This document shows, one piece after another, positions 56,286 through 63,488 of a stretch of 64,000 bases of DNA (its first letter is position 1; every line of letters starts with the position of its first letter). The notes under the pieces are model-generated. The model ran no database searches. It was not told the origin of the DNA and saw only the letters and a program-made list of their open reading frames with translations. Source of the stretch: Desulfobotulus alkaliphilus (lineage in GTDB: Bacteria > Desulfobacterota > Desulfobacteria > Desulfobacterales > ASO4-4); the NCBI RefSeq assembly GCF_007830435.1, contig NZ_VLLC01000003.1:1-64000 (forward strand), given 5' to 3'. Both the position numbers and the translations under genes were made by a program.

Positions 56286-56427
56286 TGACAAGGCCGTCAC
56301 AGGTATTAGTTTTGCGTCGTTGTTTAAGTAAACTCAAAATCCGTAAAAGCTTCGACTATCACATTCTTTATGGATATGCAAAATAAACGGAGCCGGGATG
56401 CGTTTCCGGTGCAAAAACGGGTAGGTT

Positions 56428-57525
56428 ATGGCAGAAAAACGGGATTATTATGAGGTTCTCGGTGTCAGCCGGGATGCGGATGCGGACAGTATAAAAAAGA
56501 GTTACCGCAAGCTGGCCATGAAATATCATCCGGATAAAAATCCGGGGGATCAAAAGGCGGAAGACCGCTTCAAGGAAGCCTCGGAAGCCTATGCCGTGCT
56601 TTCCGATGCGGAAAAACGGCGTATCTATGATCAGTTTGGCCACAGAGGCCTTGAAAATTCAGGGTTTTCCGGAGCCGGTGGCTTTGATGATATTTTTTCC
56701 AGTTTCGGGGATATTTTTGAGGATTTTTTTGGTTTTGGCGGACGCAGGGGCGGTGGTCAGCGCAGCCGCAGGGGGTCGGATCTCCGCTATGATCTGGAGA
56801 TAGAGTTCAGCGAGGCGGCCTTCGGCTCCGAAAGGGAGCTTGAGTTTGAAAAACTGGAAAACTGCGGCCACTGCGGCGGAGACGGCTGTGAGCCGGGTTC
56901 AGGCCCTGAGGTCTGCCCCCATTGCCGGGGAACGGGTCAGTATGCCCAGACTCAGGGCTTTTTTACCGTGCGCAGTACCTGTCCCTATTGTAAGGGTGCC
57001 GGAAAAATCATCCGCAATCCCTGTTCCAAATGCCATGGCCGGGGTCGGATGCCAGCAAAGAAAAAGGTTTCCGTGCGTATCCCCGCAGGGGTGGATAACG
57101 GTTCCCGTCTCAGGCTGACGGGGGAAGGGGAACCCGGTCCCAATGGCGGCCCCCAGGGGGATCTTTATGTTTTCATCCATGTGAAGCCCCACAAGCTTTT
57201 CCAGAGGGAAGGCAGTGATATTCTCTGTTTTGTGGATATTTCCATGGTGCAGGCAGCACTGGGAGACACCATCCGTGTGGAAACCCTTGAAGGGGAAAAG
57301 GATCTGAATATTCCCAAGGGAACCCAGTACGGAGATACCTTCCGGCTCAAGGGAGAAGGGATTCCTTCGCTCCGTACCGGACAAAGGGGAGACCAGATCA
57401 TTCAGGTGCATGTGAAAACCCCCACCCATGTGAATAAAAAACAGGAAAAGCTCCTTCGGGAATTTGCCAAGCTGGATGAGGAAAAATTTACCAATAAGCT
57501 GAAAAACCTTTTCAAGGGCCTTTGA
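56428..57525 (+). CDS. dnaJ: Chaperone protein DnaJ (Hsp40)
   Basis: The protein has 365 residues. J domain ([20 protein letters not shown]) with the HPD motif in [12 protein letters not shown], then a Gly/Phe-rich linker ([20 protein letters not shown]). Four zinc-binding repeats follow, [24 protein letters not shown] and CSKCHGRG, and then the substrate-binding C-terminal domains. It stimulates DnaK ATPase and delivers unfolded clients. dnaK and grpE are not in the window. queD follows with one base between the stop and start codons. Confidence 0.96.
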   Translation: MAEKRDYYEVLGVSRDADADSIKKSYRKLAMKYHPDKNPGDQKAEDRFKEASEAYAVLSDAEKRRIYDQFGHRGLENSGFSGAGGFDDIFSSFGDIFEDFFGFGGRRGGGQRSRRGSDLRYDLEIEFSEAAFGSERELEFEKLENCGHCGGDGCEPGSGPEVCPHCRGTGQYAQTQGFFTVRSTCPYCKGAGKIIRNPCSKCHGRGRMPAKKKVSVRIPAGVDNGSRLRLTGEGEPGPNGGPQGDLYVFIHVKPHKLFQREGSDILCFVDISMVQAALGDTIRVETLEGEKDLNIPKGTQYGDTFRLKGEGIPSLRTGQRGDQIIQVHVKTPTHVNKKQEKLLREFAKLDEEKFTNKLKNLFKGL

Positions 57526-57526
57526 T

Positions 57527-57901
57527 ATGTATGAACTGCGGGTAAGGGGAGATTTTGCTGCGGCGCATCAGCTCCACAATGTGACGGAAAAATGTGAAAA
57601 TCTCCATGGTCATAATTTTGATGTGGAAGCCGCCGTGGAAGGAAAAGAGCTGAACGAGGCCCATGTTCTCATGGATTTTGGTCTGCTTAAAAAACACTTA
57701 AGGGAAATCCTTGCATCCCTTGACCACTGCTTTTTAAATGAACATCCTGCCTTTGCCGGAAAAAATGCTTCTTCCGAAAATATCGCCCGTTTTATTGCAG
57801 AAAATCTCAGTGAACGCCTTCTGCCCCTTGGCGGAGGCGTCCGGGTCCGGAGGGTCAGGGTCTGGGAATCCGCCAGAGCCAGTGCGGCCTATTATCCATA
57901 A
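57527..57901 (+). CDS. queD: 6-carboxy-5,6,7,8-tetrahydropterin synthase (QueD/PTPS family)
   Basis: The protein has 124 residues. The zinc-binding His residues are in DFAAAHQLHN and LHGHNFDVEA. The catalytic Cys sits in VTEKCENLHGHNF, as in QueD; DFGLLKKHLREILASLDHCF and ENIARFIAENL follow, and the ending RVRRVRVWESARASAAYYP carries the conserved Glu. It converts dihydroneopterin triphosphate to carboxy-tetrahydropterin for queuosine. Short 6-pyruvoyl-tetrahydropterin synthases share the motifs. It is tightly coupled to dnaJ. Confidence 0.9.
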   Translation: MYELRVRGDFAAAHQLHNVTEKCENLHGHNFDVEAAVEGKELNEAHVLMDFGLLKKHLREILASLDHCFLNEHPAFAGKNASSENIARFIAENLSERLLPLGGGVRVRRVRVWESARASAAYYP

Positions 57902-57946
57902 GGCCATATGAAAACTTCAGGAGGCATGGCTTCCTTAAGGATATAC

Positions 57947-57987
57947 AAAGGTGCAGAATCATCGGCAGATGGTTTTTGCACCTTTTT
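57947..57987 (+). terminator. Intrinsic terminator of dnaJ-queD
   Basis: AAAGGTGCAGAA (57947-57958) pairs with TTTTGCACCTTT (57974-57985), with one G-U pair, followed by more Ts. It marks the border between core genome and the accessory island. Confidence 0.75.
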
Positions 57988-58029
57988 TTGTCCTTCATTT
58001 TGGGTATTCCTGCTTGAAAAGTTTTTCTA

Positions 58030-58196
58030 CAGGGGTATGCTGAAAAACTGGTAGCAGAATACGGGCAAGGCTATGATCGGTCAGGCCTCCTTCGGATGAT
58101 AAAATTCTACCAGCAGTTTCCACGTATTTAGATTGTGACGACAGTGTCGGCACAATTGGGCTGGTTACATTCTAAATTATCTGATCGCTGGTTTGT
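58030..58196 (+). pseudogene. Remnant of a DUF1016 (YhcG-type) nuclease gene
   Basis: Read in frame from 58030, the sequence gives GYAEKLVAEYGQGYDRSGLL, then RMIKFYQQFPRI, an internal TAG, and IVTTVSAQLGWLHSKLSDRW. This matches the N-terminal domain of DUF1016/YhcG PD-(D/E)XK proteins (EYGxGFsxxNLxRMxxF, IVxTLSxQLxWSH). Nothing precedes or follows it that would make a full gene of about 350 residues. A second scrap of the same family lies at 62392-62460. Confidence 0.7.
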
Positions 58197-58356
58197 GCGT
58201 ACTGTGAGAGCGTATGGAAGGAATGCTGTTTGAACGCACGGCCATCCCCCATGGGATTTTTTGAAATCCCACAGTGAAAGATCAAAGGCCTGCCGGTTTT
58301 GCTGTTGATCTGCTGCCCCGCAGGGCGAAAAAATCAGAATGTAAGGAATACATAGA

Positions 58357-59541
58357 ATGAAAATCAAACAATTGAAGATAGAAGGTTTCCGTTCCCTTCG
58401 TAGTGTCAGCTGGTTGCCAGGAGATCTCAATGTCATTATCGGCCCTAATGGTACAGGCAAATCTAATCTGCTGCGATTTATAGAACTGATTTCCATGTCA
58501 GCACAAGGCAGACTTGGCAAATACATTCAATCTTTAGGTGGAATGGATCCCATCGTTTGGGATGGCATTGCTGCTTCCATAAAGTTTGAGTTGGAAACAG
58601 CACCGGAAGGGGGAGAGTTCGGCCCTGAAACTTACAATCTTGACTTAGCAAGGCTGGGAGCAGGAAGTTCATACAGGGTGGAGAAAGAGCTGCTGATCAA
58701 CTCGCATAAATCAAGGAAAGGTGTTGAAGGGAAGCCTTTTACATTTTTGGAGAGAACTGGAAAAAGAGCAGTAATTTTTGATGAAAAAGAACAGGCCTTT
58801 AATATGTCTGAAGATTTTGTGTCAGATGAAGAAAGTCTCCTTTCCATAGCATCTGGGCCTTTTATGAATAACCACTTCATTCCCCATTTCCAGAAAAGTC
58901 TGGCATCCATAGCCGTTTATCATGATTTGCACACCAGTAAAGATGCACCAATCCGACAGCCTGCCATTGCCCGCATGGAAAAACGGGTTGATCCTGATGG
59001 GCAAAACCTTATTTCTGTTTTGCATACCCTTTACACAGGTGATCGCGATTTTAAAAACGACATTAATTCTGCCATGCGGGCGGCATTTGGTGATGATTTT
59101 GAAGAATTGGTCTTCCCTCCTGCTTCTGATCAGAGAATACAATTAAGAATCCGATGGAAATCACTTAAGCGGGAACAATCGGCAGCTGAACTTTCTGATG
59201 GAACCCTTCGTTTTCTGTTTCTGTTAACTATTCTTGCAAGCCCCTCCCCTGCTCCCATTATAGCCATCGATGAACCGGAGACGGGACTGCATCCCTCCAT
59301 GCTTCCACTCGTTGCTGAATATGCCGTTGATGCATCCATGAGATCACAGGTTATCCTGACAACCCATTCCCCTCAATTTCTCGATGCCTTCGCAGGAACC
59401 AGACCAACCACAACCGTTGCCAAATGGCAGGATGGTGAAACGACCTTGAAAACATTGCGGGGAGAAGAGCTTGATTACTGGCTTAAGGAATACTCGCTGG
59501 GAGCTCTTTTTAGATCGGGAGAATTGGAGCAGATAGGATGA
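58357..59541 (+). CDS. AAA/ABC-type ATPase of the RecF/OLD-like (AAA_21) group
   Basis: The protein has 394 residues. KIKQLKIEGFRSLRSVSW and Walker A IIGPNGTGKSNLLRFIEL open the head domain. A long insert of about 230 residues follows, then the ABC signature-like ELSDGTLRFLFLLTIL, Walker B APIIAIDEPETGLHPSMLPL and the switch ILTTHSPQFLDAF. This is the architecture of OLD-like ATPases without the C-terminal TOPRIM nuclease. The missing effector is likely the next gene, which overlaps by 4 bp (ATGA). The pair resembles two-gene antiphage modules in which an ATPase controls a TOPRIM-like protein. Confidence 0.85.
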   Translation: MKIKQLKIEGFRSLRSVSWLPGDLNVIIGPNGTGKSNLLRFIELISMSAQGRLGKYIQSLGGMDPIVWDGIAASIKFELETAPEGGEFGPETYNLDLARLGAGSSYRVEKELLINSHKSRKGVEGKPFTFLERTGKRAVIFDEKEQAFNMSEDFVSDEESLLSIASGPFMNNHFIPHFQKSLASIAVYHDLHTSKDAPIRQPAIARMEKRVDPDGQNLISVLHTLYTGDRDFKNDINSAMRAAFGDDFEELVFPPASDQRIQLRIRWKSLKREQSAAELSDGTLRFLFLLTILASPSPAPIIAIDEPETGLHPSMLPLVAEYAVDASMRSQVILTTHSPQFLDAFAGTRPTTTVAKWQDGETTLKTLRGEELDYWLKEYSLGALFRSGELEQIG

Positions 59542-60164
59542 AATTTATTGTTTTTGTTGAGGGCCATACTGAAAACAAGGCATTGTCTCAATTTCTGAAA
59601 AAATGGCTTGACCCTAAGTTGCCAAAGCCTGTGGGTATTAAAACTGTCCGGTTTGAGGGGTGGCCAGAACTCATCAAAGATGCTCCTTTAAAAGCGAAGA
59701 TGCATTTGGAGGGGCCAGAAAAAAATGATGTTATTGCCGTCATTTCTTTGCTGGATCTTTATGGTCCTTCTTTTTATCCCACCCATTTACAAGAAAGCAA
59801 AGAACGTTACCAGTGGGCAAAAAATGAGATAGAGGGCAAAGTCAACGAAGCCAGATTTTTTCAGTTTTTTGCTGTTCACGAAGTTGAGGCATGGCTTCTT
59901 AGCGACCCCAACATCTTTCCTGCCAATGTAAAAAAGGCCTTCCCAAAAAAAATCAGCCATCCGGAAGCGGTGAATTTTAATGAGCCACCAGGGAAACTAT
60001 TAGAGCGATTGTACCCTCTACATGTTGGGCGATCATACAAAAAAGTGGTGAATGGACAAGATCTTTTTGGCAGGCTTGATCCAGAAATTGCTTACAATAA
60101 ATGCCCCAGCCTTAAAATGCTCTTGGACAAAATGCTTGATCTGGCACAAAATTTTAATCATTGA
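59538..60164 (+). CDS. DUF4276 family protein, effector partner of the ATPase
   Basis: The protein has 208 residues. It opens MKFIVFVEGHTENKALSQFL, with a Glu at the end of the first strand as in TOPRIM-like folds. It continues with VIAVISLLDLYGPSFYPTHL (an acidic Asp after the second strand) and the conserved FFAVHEVEAWLLSDPNIFPA and EPPGKLLERLYP of DUF4276. The family is found beside OLD-like ATPases in defence islands. A nuclease role is inferred from the E...D pattern, not shown. Its stop is followed by about 160 bp holding the promoter of the next toxin-antitoxin pair. Confidence 0.78.
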   Translation: MKFIVFVEGHTENKALSQFLKKWLDPKLPKPVGIKTVRFEGWPELIKDAPLKAKMHLEGPEKNDVIAVISLLDLYGPSFYPTHLQESKERYQWAKNEIEGKVNEARFFQFFAVHEVEAWLLSDPNIFPANVKKAFPKKISHPEAVNFNEPPGKLLERLYPLHVGRSYKKVVNGQDLFGRLDPEIAYNKCPSLKMLLDKMLDLAQNFNH

Positions 60165-60269
60165 CTATCTCGATGGAACTCCTTGTCGGGTGAGGGTTTT
60201 TAAAAAAGGTGGGGGTTGTACGGATGAGGGCAAAAAATTGTTGCCTGGCAATAAGCAAAACTCTGCGCA

Positions 60270-60298
60270 TTGACACCGGTTATACCATTGGTTATACT
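60270..60298 (+). promoter_or_regulatory. Promoter and direct-repeat operator of the mazEF-like pair
   Basis: TTGACA (60270-60275), exactly 17 bases, TATACT (60293-60298): a near-consensus vegetative promoter. Two GGTTATAC repeats (60278-60285 and 60290-60297), 12 bp apart, overlap the spacer and -10. They are natural sites for the ribbon-helix-helix antitoxin. Confidence 0.7.
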
Positions 60299-60323
60299 TT
60301 TCATTATCGATGGAGGTGACAAA

Positions 60324-60572
60324 ATGCCAAATATTAAAACAGCGATATCAATAGAAAAACCAATTTTTGAAAAAATGGATATCCTTGCAAAAGATTTAAA
60401 AATTTCAAGGAGCCAATTGTTTTCTATGGCCGCTAAAGAGTTTATAGAAAGGCATAAAAATTTAGAGCTTCTTAAGTCAATTAATCAGGCATATGAAGAC
60501 ACAATAGAACCCGACCCCACAGTGACAAAAATGGCTTCCCGCCATTATAATTTGGTTAAAGATCAATGGTAA
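60324..60572 (+). CDS. Ribbon-helix-helix antitoxin (MazE-like partner)
   Basis: The protein has 82 residues; GGAGG nine bases before the ATG at 60324 fixes the start. The N-terminal strand and helices (IKTAISIEKPIFEKMDILAK, then LKISRSQLFSMAAKEFIERH) form a ribbon-helix-helix DNA-binding domain. The acidic tail (AYEDTIEPDPTV) would cover the toxin. It overlaps the toxin gene by 7 bp and is expected to repress its own promoter through the GGTTATAC repeats. Confidence 0.88.
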   Translation: MPNIKTAISIEKPIFEKMDILAKDLKISRSQLFSMAAKEFIERHKNLELLKSINQAYEDTIEPDPTVTKMASRHYNLVKDQW

Positions 60573-60922
60573 TCAATCAAGGGGATATTTTCTGGATAGA
60601 TTTCGATTCCCCAGGCGGATCAGAACCGGGGTATCGTCATCCCCATGTCGTCATTCAAAACAACCTTTTTAACCGCAGCAGGATTCATACGGTTGTTGTT
60701 TGCGCTCTCACATCGAATGTTAATAGAGCCGATGCACCCGGCAACGTATTATTAAAAAAAGGAGAGGCAAATCTGCCTAAAAAAAGTGTAGTCAATATCT
60801 CACAGATTTTTACCGTAAATAAAAGTGACTTGTCTGAAAAAATTGGAACCTTATCAAAAAACCGTATTCTTCAGATTTTGCAAGGTATCAATCTTCTTAC
60901 AGAAATCAGAGAGATTGATTAA
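60566..60922 (+). CDS. MazF/PemK-type endoribonuclease toxin
   Basis: The protein has 118 residues. INQGDIFWIDFDSPGGSEPG followed by YRHPHVVIQNNLFNRS carries the conserved GDIxWxDF and RPxVVIQND-type motifs. TVVVCALTSN holds the Thr-Ser pair of the active site, and GEANLPKKSVVNISQIFTVN fits the middle strand block. It is an mRNA interferase that inhibits translation when free. It is translated from the same transcript as its antitoxin. Confidence 0.92.
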   Translation: MVINQGDIFWIDFDSPGGSEPGYRHPHVVIQNNLFNRSRIHTVVVCALTSNVNRADAPGNVLLKKGEANLPKKSVVNISQIFTVNKSDLSEKIGTLSKNRILQILQGINLLTEIREID

Positions 60923-60933
60923 AAATTACTGTT

Positions 60934-60994
60934 CCTTAACAAGGCTTTTGCAACGGAGCACAAAAAGCTGTGCCGCTGAATTGCTACGTTATAC
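60934..60994 (+). other. Possible integron-type attC site
   Basis: The 61-bp stretch begins CCTTAACAAGGC and ends CTACGTTATAC. In between, GCAACGGAGCACA and TGTGCCGCTGAATTGC form a folded stem with mismatched bases around AAAAGC. The TAAC...GTTA ends, the paired arms with extrahelical bases and the length near 60 bp match known attC sites, and the site lies directly behind a toxin-antitoxin cassette-like unit. No integrase or second attC is in view, so this is tentative. Confidence 0.45.
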
Positions 60995-61082
60995 GGGCAT
61001 TGGATTCAGCGACTCCAGCCGGTCCCGGACGGCAAAAGTCTTTTCCGCTTCTGAGTAACTTCAAAAGTTACCTTATGACAAA

Positions 61083-61099
61083 ACGCCGTAAAACGGCGT
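61083..61099. terminator. Short hairpin between mazF and the PIN gene
   Basis: ACGCCGT (61083-61089) and ACGGCGT (61093-61099) with a 3-base loop, followed at a short distance by GCTTTTT. Weak terminator or operator of the PIN gene, which starts 24 bp further on. Confidence 0.45.
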
Positions 61100-61122
61100 G
61101 GGTTGCTTTTTAGGATATAATA

Positions 61123-61566
61123 ATGAAGATATATTTTGATGTCTGCTGCCTCAACCGTCCGTATGATAATCAAACTCAGGATAGAATCCGTTTGGAATCT
61201 GAGGCTGTTATAGCGATACTGAGGCATGTGGAATCAGGGGAATGGTCTCTTGTTTCCAGCGGAGTTGTCAATTATGAAATAAGCCGGACATTTGATAATG
61301 AGAGAAAAAGCCGTCTGTTCTTACTTGTTCAGGGGGCATCCGTGTTCATACCTGTCGTACAGGAAACATATATTCGGGCAGGAGAATTACAACATGAACT
61401 CGGAATCAAAGCATATGATGCGCTTCATATTGCCTGTGCGGAACAGGGAGGGGTGGATGTCTTTCTGTCAACAGATGACAGGCTTGTAAGAGCTGTAAAA
61501 AGAAAAAGTGGGCTGACAAATACCAGAGTTGAAAATCCTCTGACCTGGTTACAGGAGGTTATATAA
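61123..61566 (+). CDS. PIN-domain ribonuclease toxin
   Basis: The protein has 147 residues. The metal-binding acids of the PIN fold are placed as usual: Asp in IYFDVCCLNRPYDNQTQDRI, Glu in GVVNYEISRTFDN, Asp in GIKAYDALHIACAEQGGVDV and Asp in FLSTDDRLVRAVKR. It resembles VapC-like proteins but has the CCLNRPxD N-terminal motif of a distinct subgroup. The downstream small gene, overlapping by one base, should be its antitoxin, giving a toxin-first order. Confidence 0.85.
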   Translation: MKIYFDVCCLNRPYDNQTQDRIRLESEAVIAILRHVESGEWSLVSSGVVNYEISRTFDNERKSRLFLLVQGASVFIPVVQETYIRAGELQHELGIKAYDALHIACAEQGGVDVFLSTDDRLVRAVKRKSGLTNTRVENPLTWLQEVI

Positions 61567-61799
61567 TGAATGTACAAACTATGACGCAACAGGAAATAAG
61601 ACAGACAGGAATAGAAATATTAAGCAGACATATGGGACTTACAGGAATGATACGATTTCTCCAACAGACAGAAACCGGGTACGGTGATTATACAAAAGAA
61701 AGAGACAAGCTGCTCGGAACCCCTTCATTGGAAGAGCTGGTTTCCGATATTCAGTCAAGCAGATTCAATAAAAAAGATTGTTTTTTTGATAAAAAATGA
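61566..61799 (+). CDS. Putative antitoxin partner of the PIN protein
   Basis: The protein has 77 residues. Its ATG uses the last A of the PIN stop (TAATG), and GGAGG sits 12 bases before it. The segment MTQQEIRQTGIEILSRHMGL, then TGMIRFLQQTETGYGDYTKE resembles the small helical proteins coded beside PIN genes of the CCLNRPxD subgroup. The C-terminal tail is basic. No DNA-binding fold is obvious. Antitoxin function is inferred from position and size only. Confidence 0.6.
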   Translation: MNVQTMTQQEIRQTGIEILSRHMGLTGMIRFLQQTETGYGDYTKERDKLLGTPSLEELVSDIQSSRFNKKDCFFDKK

Positions 61800-61981
61800 C
61801 TGAAACACTGAACCCTCCCATGGCTAAGGCCAGGAGCTTTACGGCGACATTCGGTAACAATGTCAAACTATTTCTGATTTGGTGCAGTTCAAGAAAATCT
61901 GATGGAATCCGGGCTTATCAGGTGAAACAGGTGCTTTTGGCAATAGAAAAAATGGGTGTCAGTCATGGCACAAAAAAATGA
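61796..61981 (+). CDS. Hypothetical 61-residue protein, possible degraded toxin
   Basis: It overlaps the preceding gene by 4 bp (ATGA) and ends just inside the following HicB gene. The product (MAKARSFTATFGNNVKLFLI, then YQVKQVLLAIEKMGVSHGTK) has no clear family. The last part is loosely like the first helix of HicA (xxxLLKxLExxGf), so it may be a remnant of a HicA-type toxin for the HicB below. Frame quality is average and it could be non-coding. Confidence 0.3.
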   Translation: MTETLNPPMAKARSFTATFGNNVKLFLIWCSSRKSDGIRAYQVKQVLLAIEKMGVSHGTKK

Positions 61982-62294
61982 TAAATATACATACCGTGTT
62001 ACATGGTCCGAAGATGATAATGAATATGTCGGCTTGTGTGCAGAATTCCCAGGTTTAAGCTGGCTGGCGGATAGTCCGGAAAAGACACTAAAAGGCATTC
62101 GCAAGCTTGTAGCTGATGTCTTATTAGACATGGTCAATAATTCGGAGTCTATACCGGAGCCAATAGCAACCAAAAATTTTAGTGGTAAGTTTATGGTCCG
62201 CATCCCCCCTGATATTCATAGAAAACTTGCCATACAAGCTGCTGAGTCAGGTGTAAGCCTTAATCGCATTGCAAGCTCAAAGCTGAGTCAATAA
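61965..62294 (+). CDS. HicB-family antitoxin
   Basis: The protein has 109 residues; the ATG at 61965 is preferred over a GTG three codons upstream. The HicB fold is KYTYRVTWSEDDNEYVGLCA followed by EFPGLSWLADSPEKTLKGIR. The C-terminal ribbon-helix-helix is GKFMVRIPPDIHRKLAIQAA, then ESGVSLNRIASSKLS. HicB normally neutralises HicA, an RNA-binding toxin. No complete hicA is next to it, only the doubtful 61-residue frame upstream. Confidence 0.85.
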   Translation: MAQKNDKYTYRVTWSEDDNEYVGLCAEFPGLSWLADSPEKTLKGIRKLVADVLLDMVNNSESIPEPIATKNFSGKFMVRIPPDIHRKLAIQAAESGVSLNRIASSKLSQ

Positions 62295-62315
62295 CTACAG
62301 ATAAGCCTCAACCCC

Positions 62316-62394
62316 ACCCGGTTCTACGCATAATAAGGAAGACCATGGCAAGAAAAGCAGCCCCCAAACAGGAAGAACCCATAGAAAAACAGAT
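62316..62394 (+). repeat. Direct repeat, copy 1: detached 5' end of hsdM
   Basis: 79 bp identical, except for one base, to 63410-63488. It contains the ribosome site, the ATG at 62345 and the first 16 codons (MARKAAPKQEEPIEKQ) of hsdM, then breaks off into a DUF1016 scrap. It is a dead copy of the gene start, 1094 bp upstream of the real one. Confidence 0.9.
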
Positions 62395-62460
62395 CCGGAA
62401 CAGCAAACAGTTGCGACACTGTCGCAACAATTGAGCTGGCCTCAAAAGTCTGAAAAATAG
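62392..62460 (+). pseudogene. Second DUF1016 (YhcG-type) scrap
   Basis: In frame from 62392 the sequence reads DPEQQTVATLSQQLSWPQKS and EK before a TAG at 62458. The block TVATLSQQLSW is the central motif of the DUF1016 N-terminal domain. It directly abuts the end of the hsdM 5' repeat. The underlying DNA contains the inverted repeat GTTGCGACA/TGTCGCAAC (62410-62428), which is simply the codons of this motif. Confidence 0.65.
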
Positions 62461-62614
62461 ACAGACTGGACAGGAAAAGTGGTAGTACAAAAAAACTTGC
62501 CATGAAAGGCGGGGCATCTGGCTGGAAAAGCTGTTTTTGGGTGCTTCTGTATTCTCGGATTTTAAAAATGTGGTGCTTGTATGGATCAGGGAAATAACTT
62601 GGGAAATTGAAAAA

Positions 62615-63319
62615 ATGACAATAGATATCGATGTTAATTTTGATTTTAGATATGATACACCGATAAACAAAGATATTGATGCCTACAGTAAAACCCTAAA
62701 AAAATATCACAGGAAACTTTGGTCTAAGTCTTTGCCAGATGGCTCAGAATTTATTCTCGAAGAAAAAGGTTATCTTTACCATAGATCACAACTGGGTGAA
62801 TTTTATCTTGGAAGTGATGCGATAACACATTCATATAAGAACACTAAAAGACTTTCAAAGATTGCAGCTAAAGTCCCTGATGTTGCTGAAAATATTTTTA
62901 ATCAAGGTTGCAAAATTGCGGCATACACACTTTTTCCATCGAAACAGGTCAATGGTAAAATGACTATAAATCAGGCAAGGGGTGTCAATGCAAAGATTAA
63001 AGATCGATTTGATCTCACCTTGGAGTGCATCCGTCTTTTCTATGAAGGGGAAGCCACTCCTTTAACAGATACTTTTAACAGGTACGAAAATTTTTTCACA
63101 CTTTTTAATGATTTTAAGGGTTACATCAATTTCTTTCTCTTTCAAGACTTGGTAAATGAAGATATTTCATCGGTAAAATTTCATCTTCCATTTGATGGTT
63201 TTTCTGGTTCACCGCTGCCCCAAAGTGTTGATGAGTATCTTGAATATGCAAAGAACACAGAAATATTTCTAAGGGCAAGAAGTAAAAGAATATTCAACAG
63301 TCTTGTGAATTCTGATTAA
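62615..63319 (+). CDS. DUF6994-family protein
   Basis: The protein has 234 residues, started at MTIDIDVNFDFRYDTPINKD; an upstream in-frame ATG at 62537 lacks homology. The opening DIDAYSKTLKKYHRKLWSKS, then LPDGSEFILEE, YLYHRSQLGEFYLGSDAITH and SYKNTKR is the pattern of DUF6994 proteins (D-D-Y-S-x-TL-x-x-YH-x-x-LWSKxLPnG). Function unknown; no catalytic motif can be named. It is enclosed by the two direct repeats of the hsdM 5' end, as if it had been inserted there. Confidence 0.72.
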   Translation: MTIDIDVNFDFRYDTPINKDIDAYSKTLKKYHRKLWSKSLPDGSEFILEEKGYLYHRSQLGEFYLGSDAITHSYKNTKRLSKIAAKVPDVAENIFNQGCKIAAYTLFPSKQVNGKMTINQARGVNAKIKDRFDLTLECIRLFYEGEATPLTDTFNRYENFFTLFNDFKGYINFFLFQDLVNEDISSVKFHLPFDGFSGSPLPQSVDEYLEYAKNTEIFLRARSKRIFNSLVNSD

Positions 63320-63409
63320 ATTTTCCCAACACTTTGGTTGCAAATGATATGTTCCGCTGTGCTCAGGGTGCCCCGTAACCATGTGTTAACCAGACACCCC
63401 CCCACCCCT

Positions 63410-63488
63410 ACCCGGTTCTACGCATAATAAGGAAGACCATGGCAAGAAAAGCAGCACCCAAACAGGAAGAACCCATAGAAAAACAGAT
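63410..63488 (+). repeat. Direct repeat, copy 2: the true 5' end of hsdM
   Basis: Second copy of the 79-bp repeat of 62316-62394. Here the reading frame continues without interruption into the hsdM gene. Confidence 0.9.

Noticed and set aside
62410-62428. Perfect inverted repeat GTTGCGACA/TGTCGCAAC as a possible operator or terminator
   Set aside because: It coincides with the codons for VATLSQQ in the DUF1016 scrap and has no T run, so coding history explains it.
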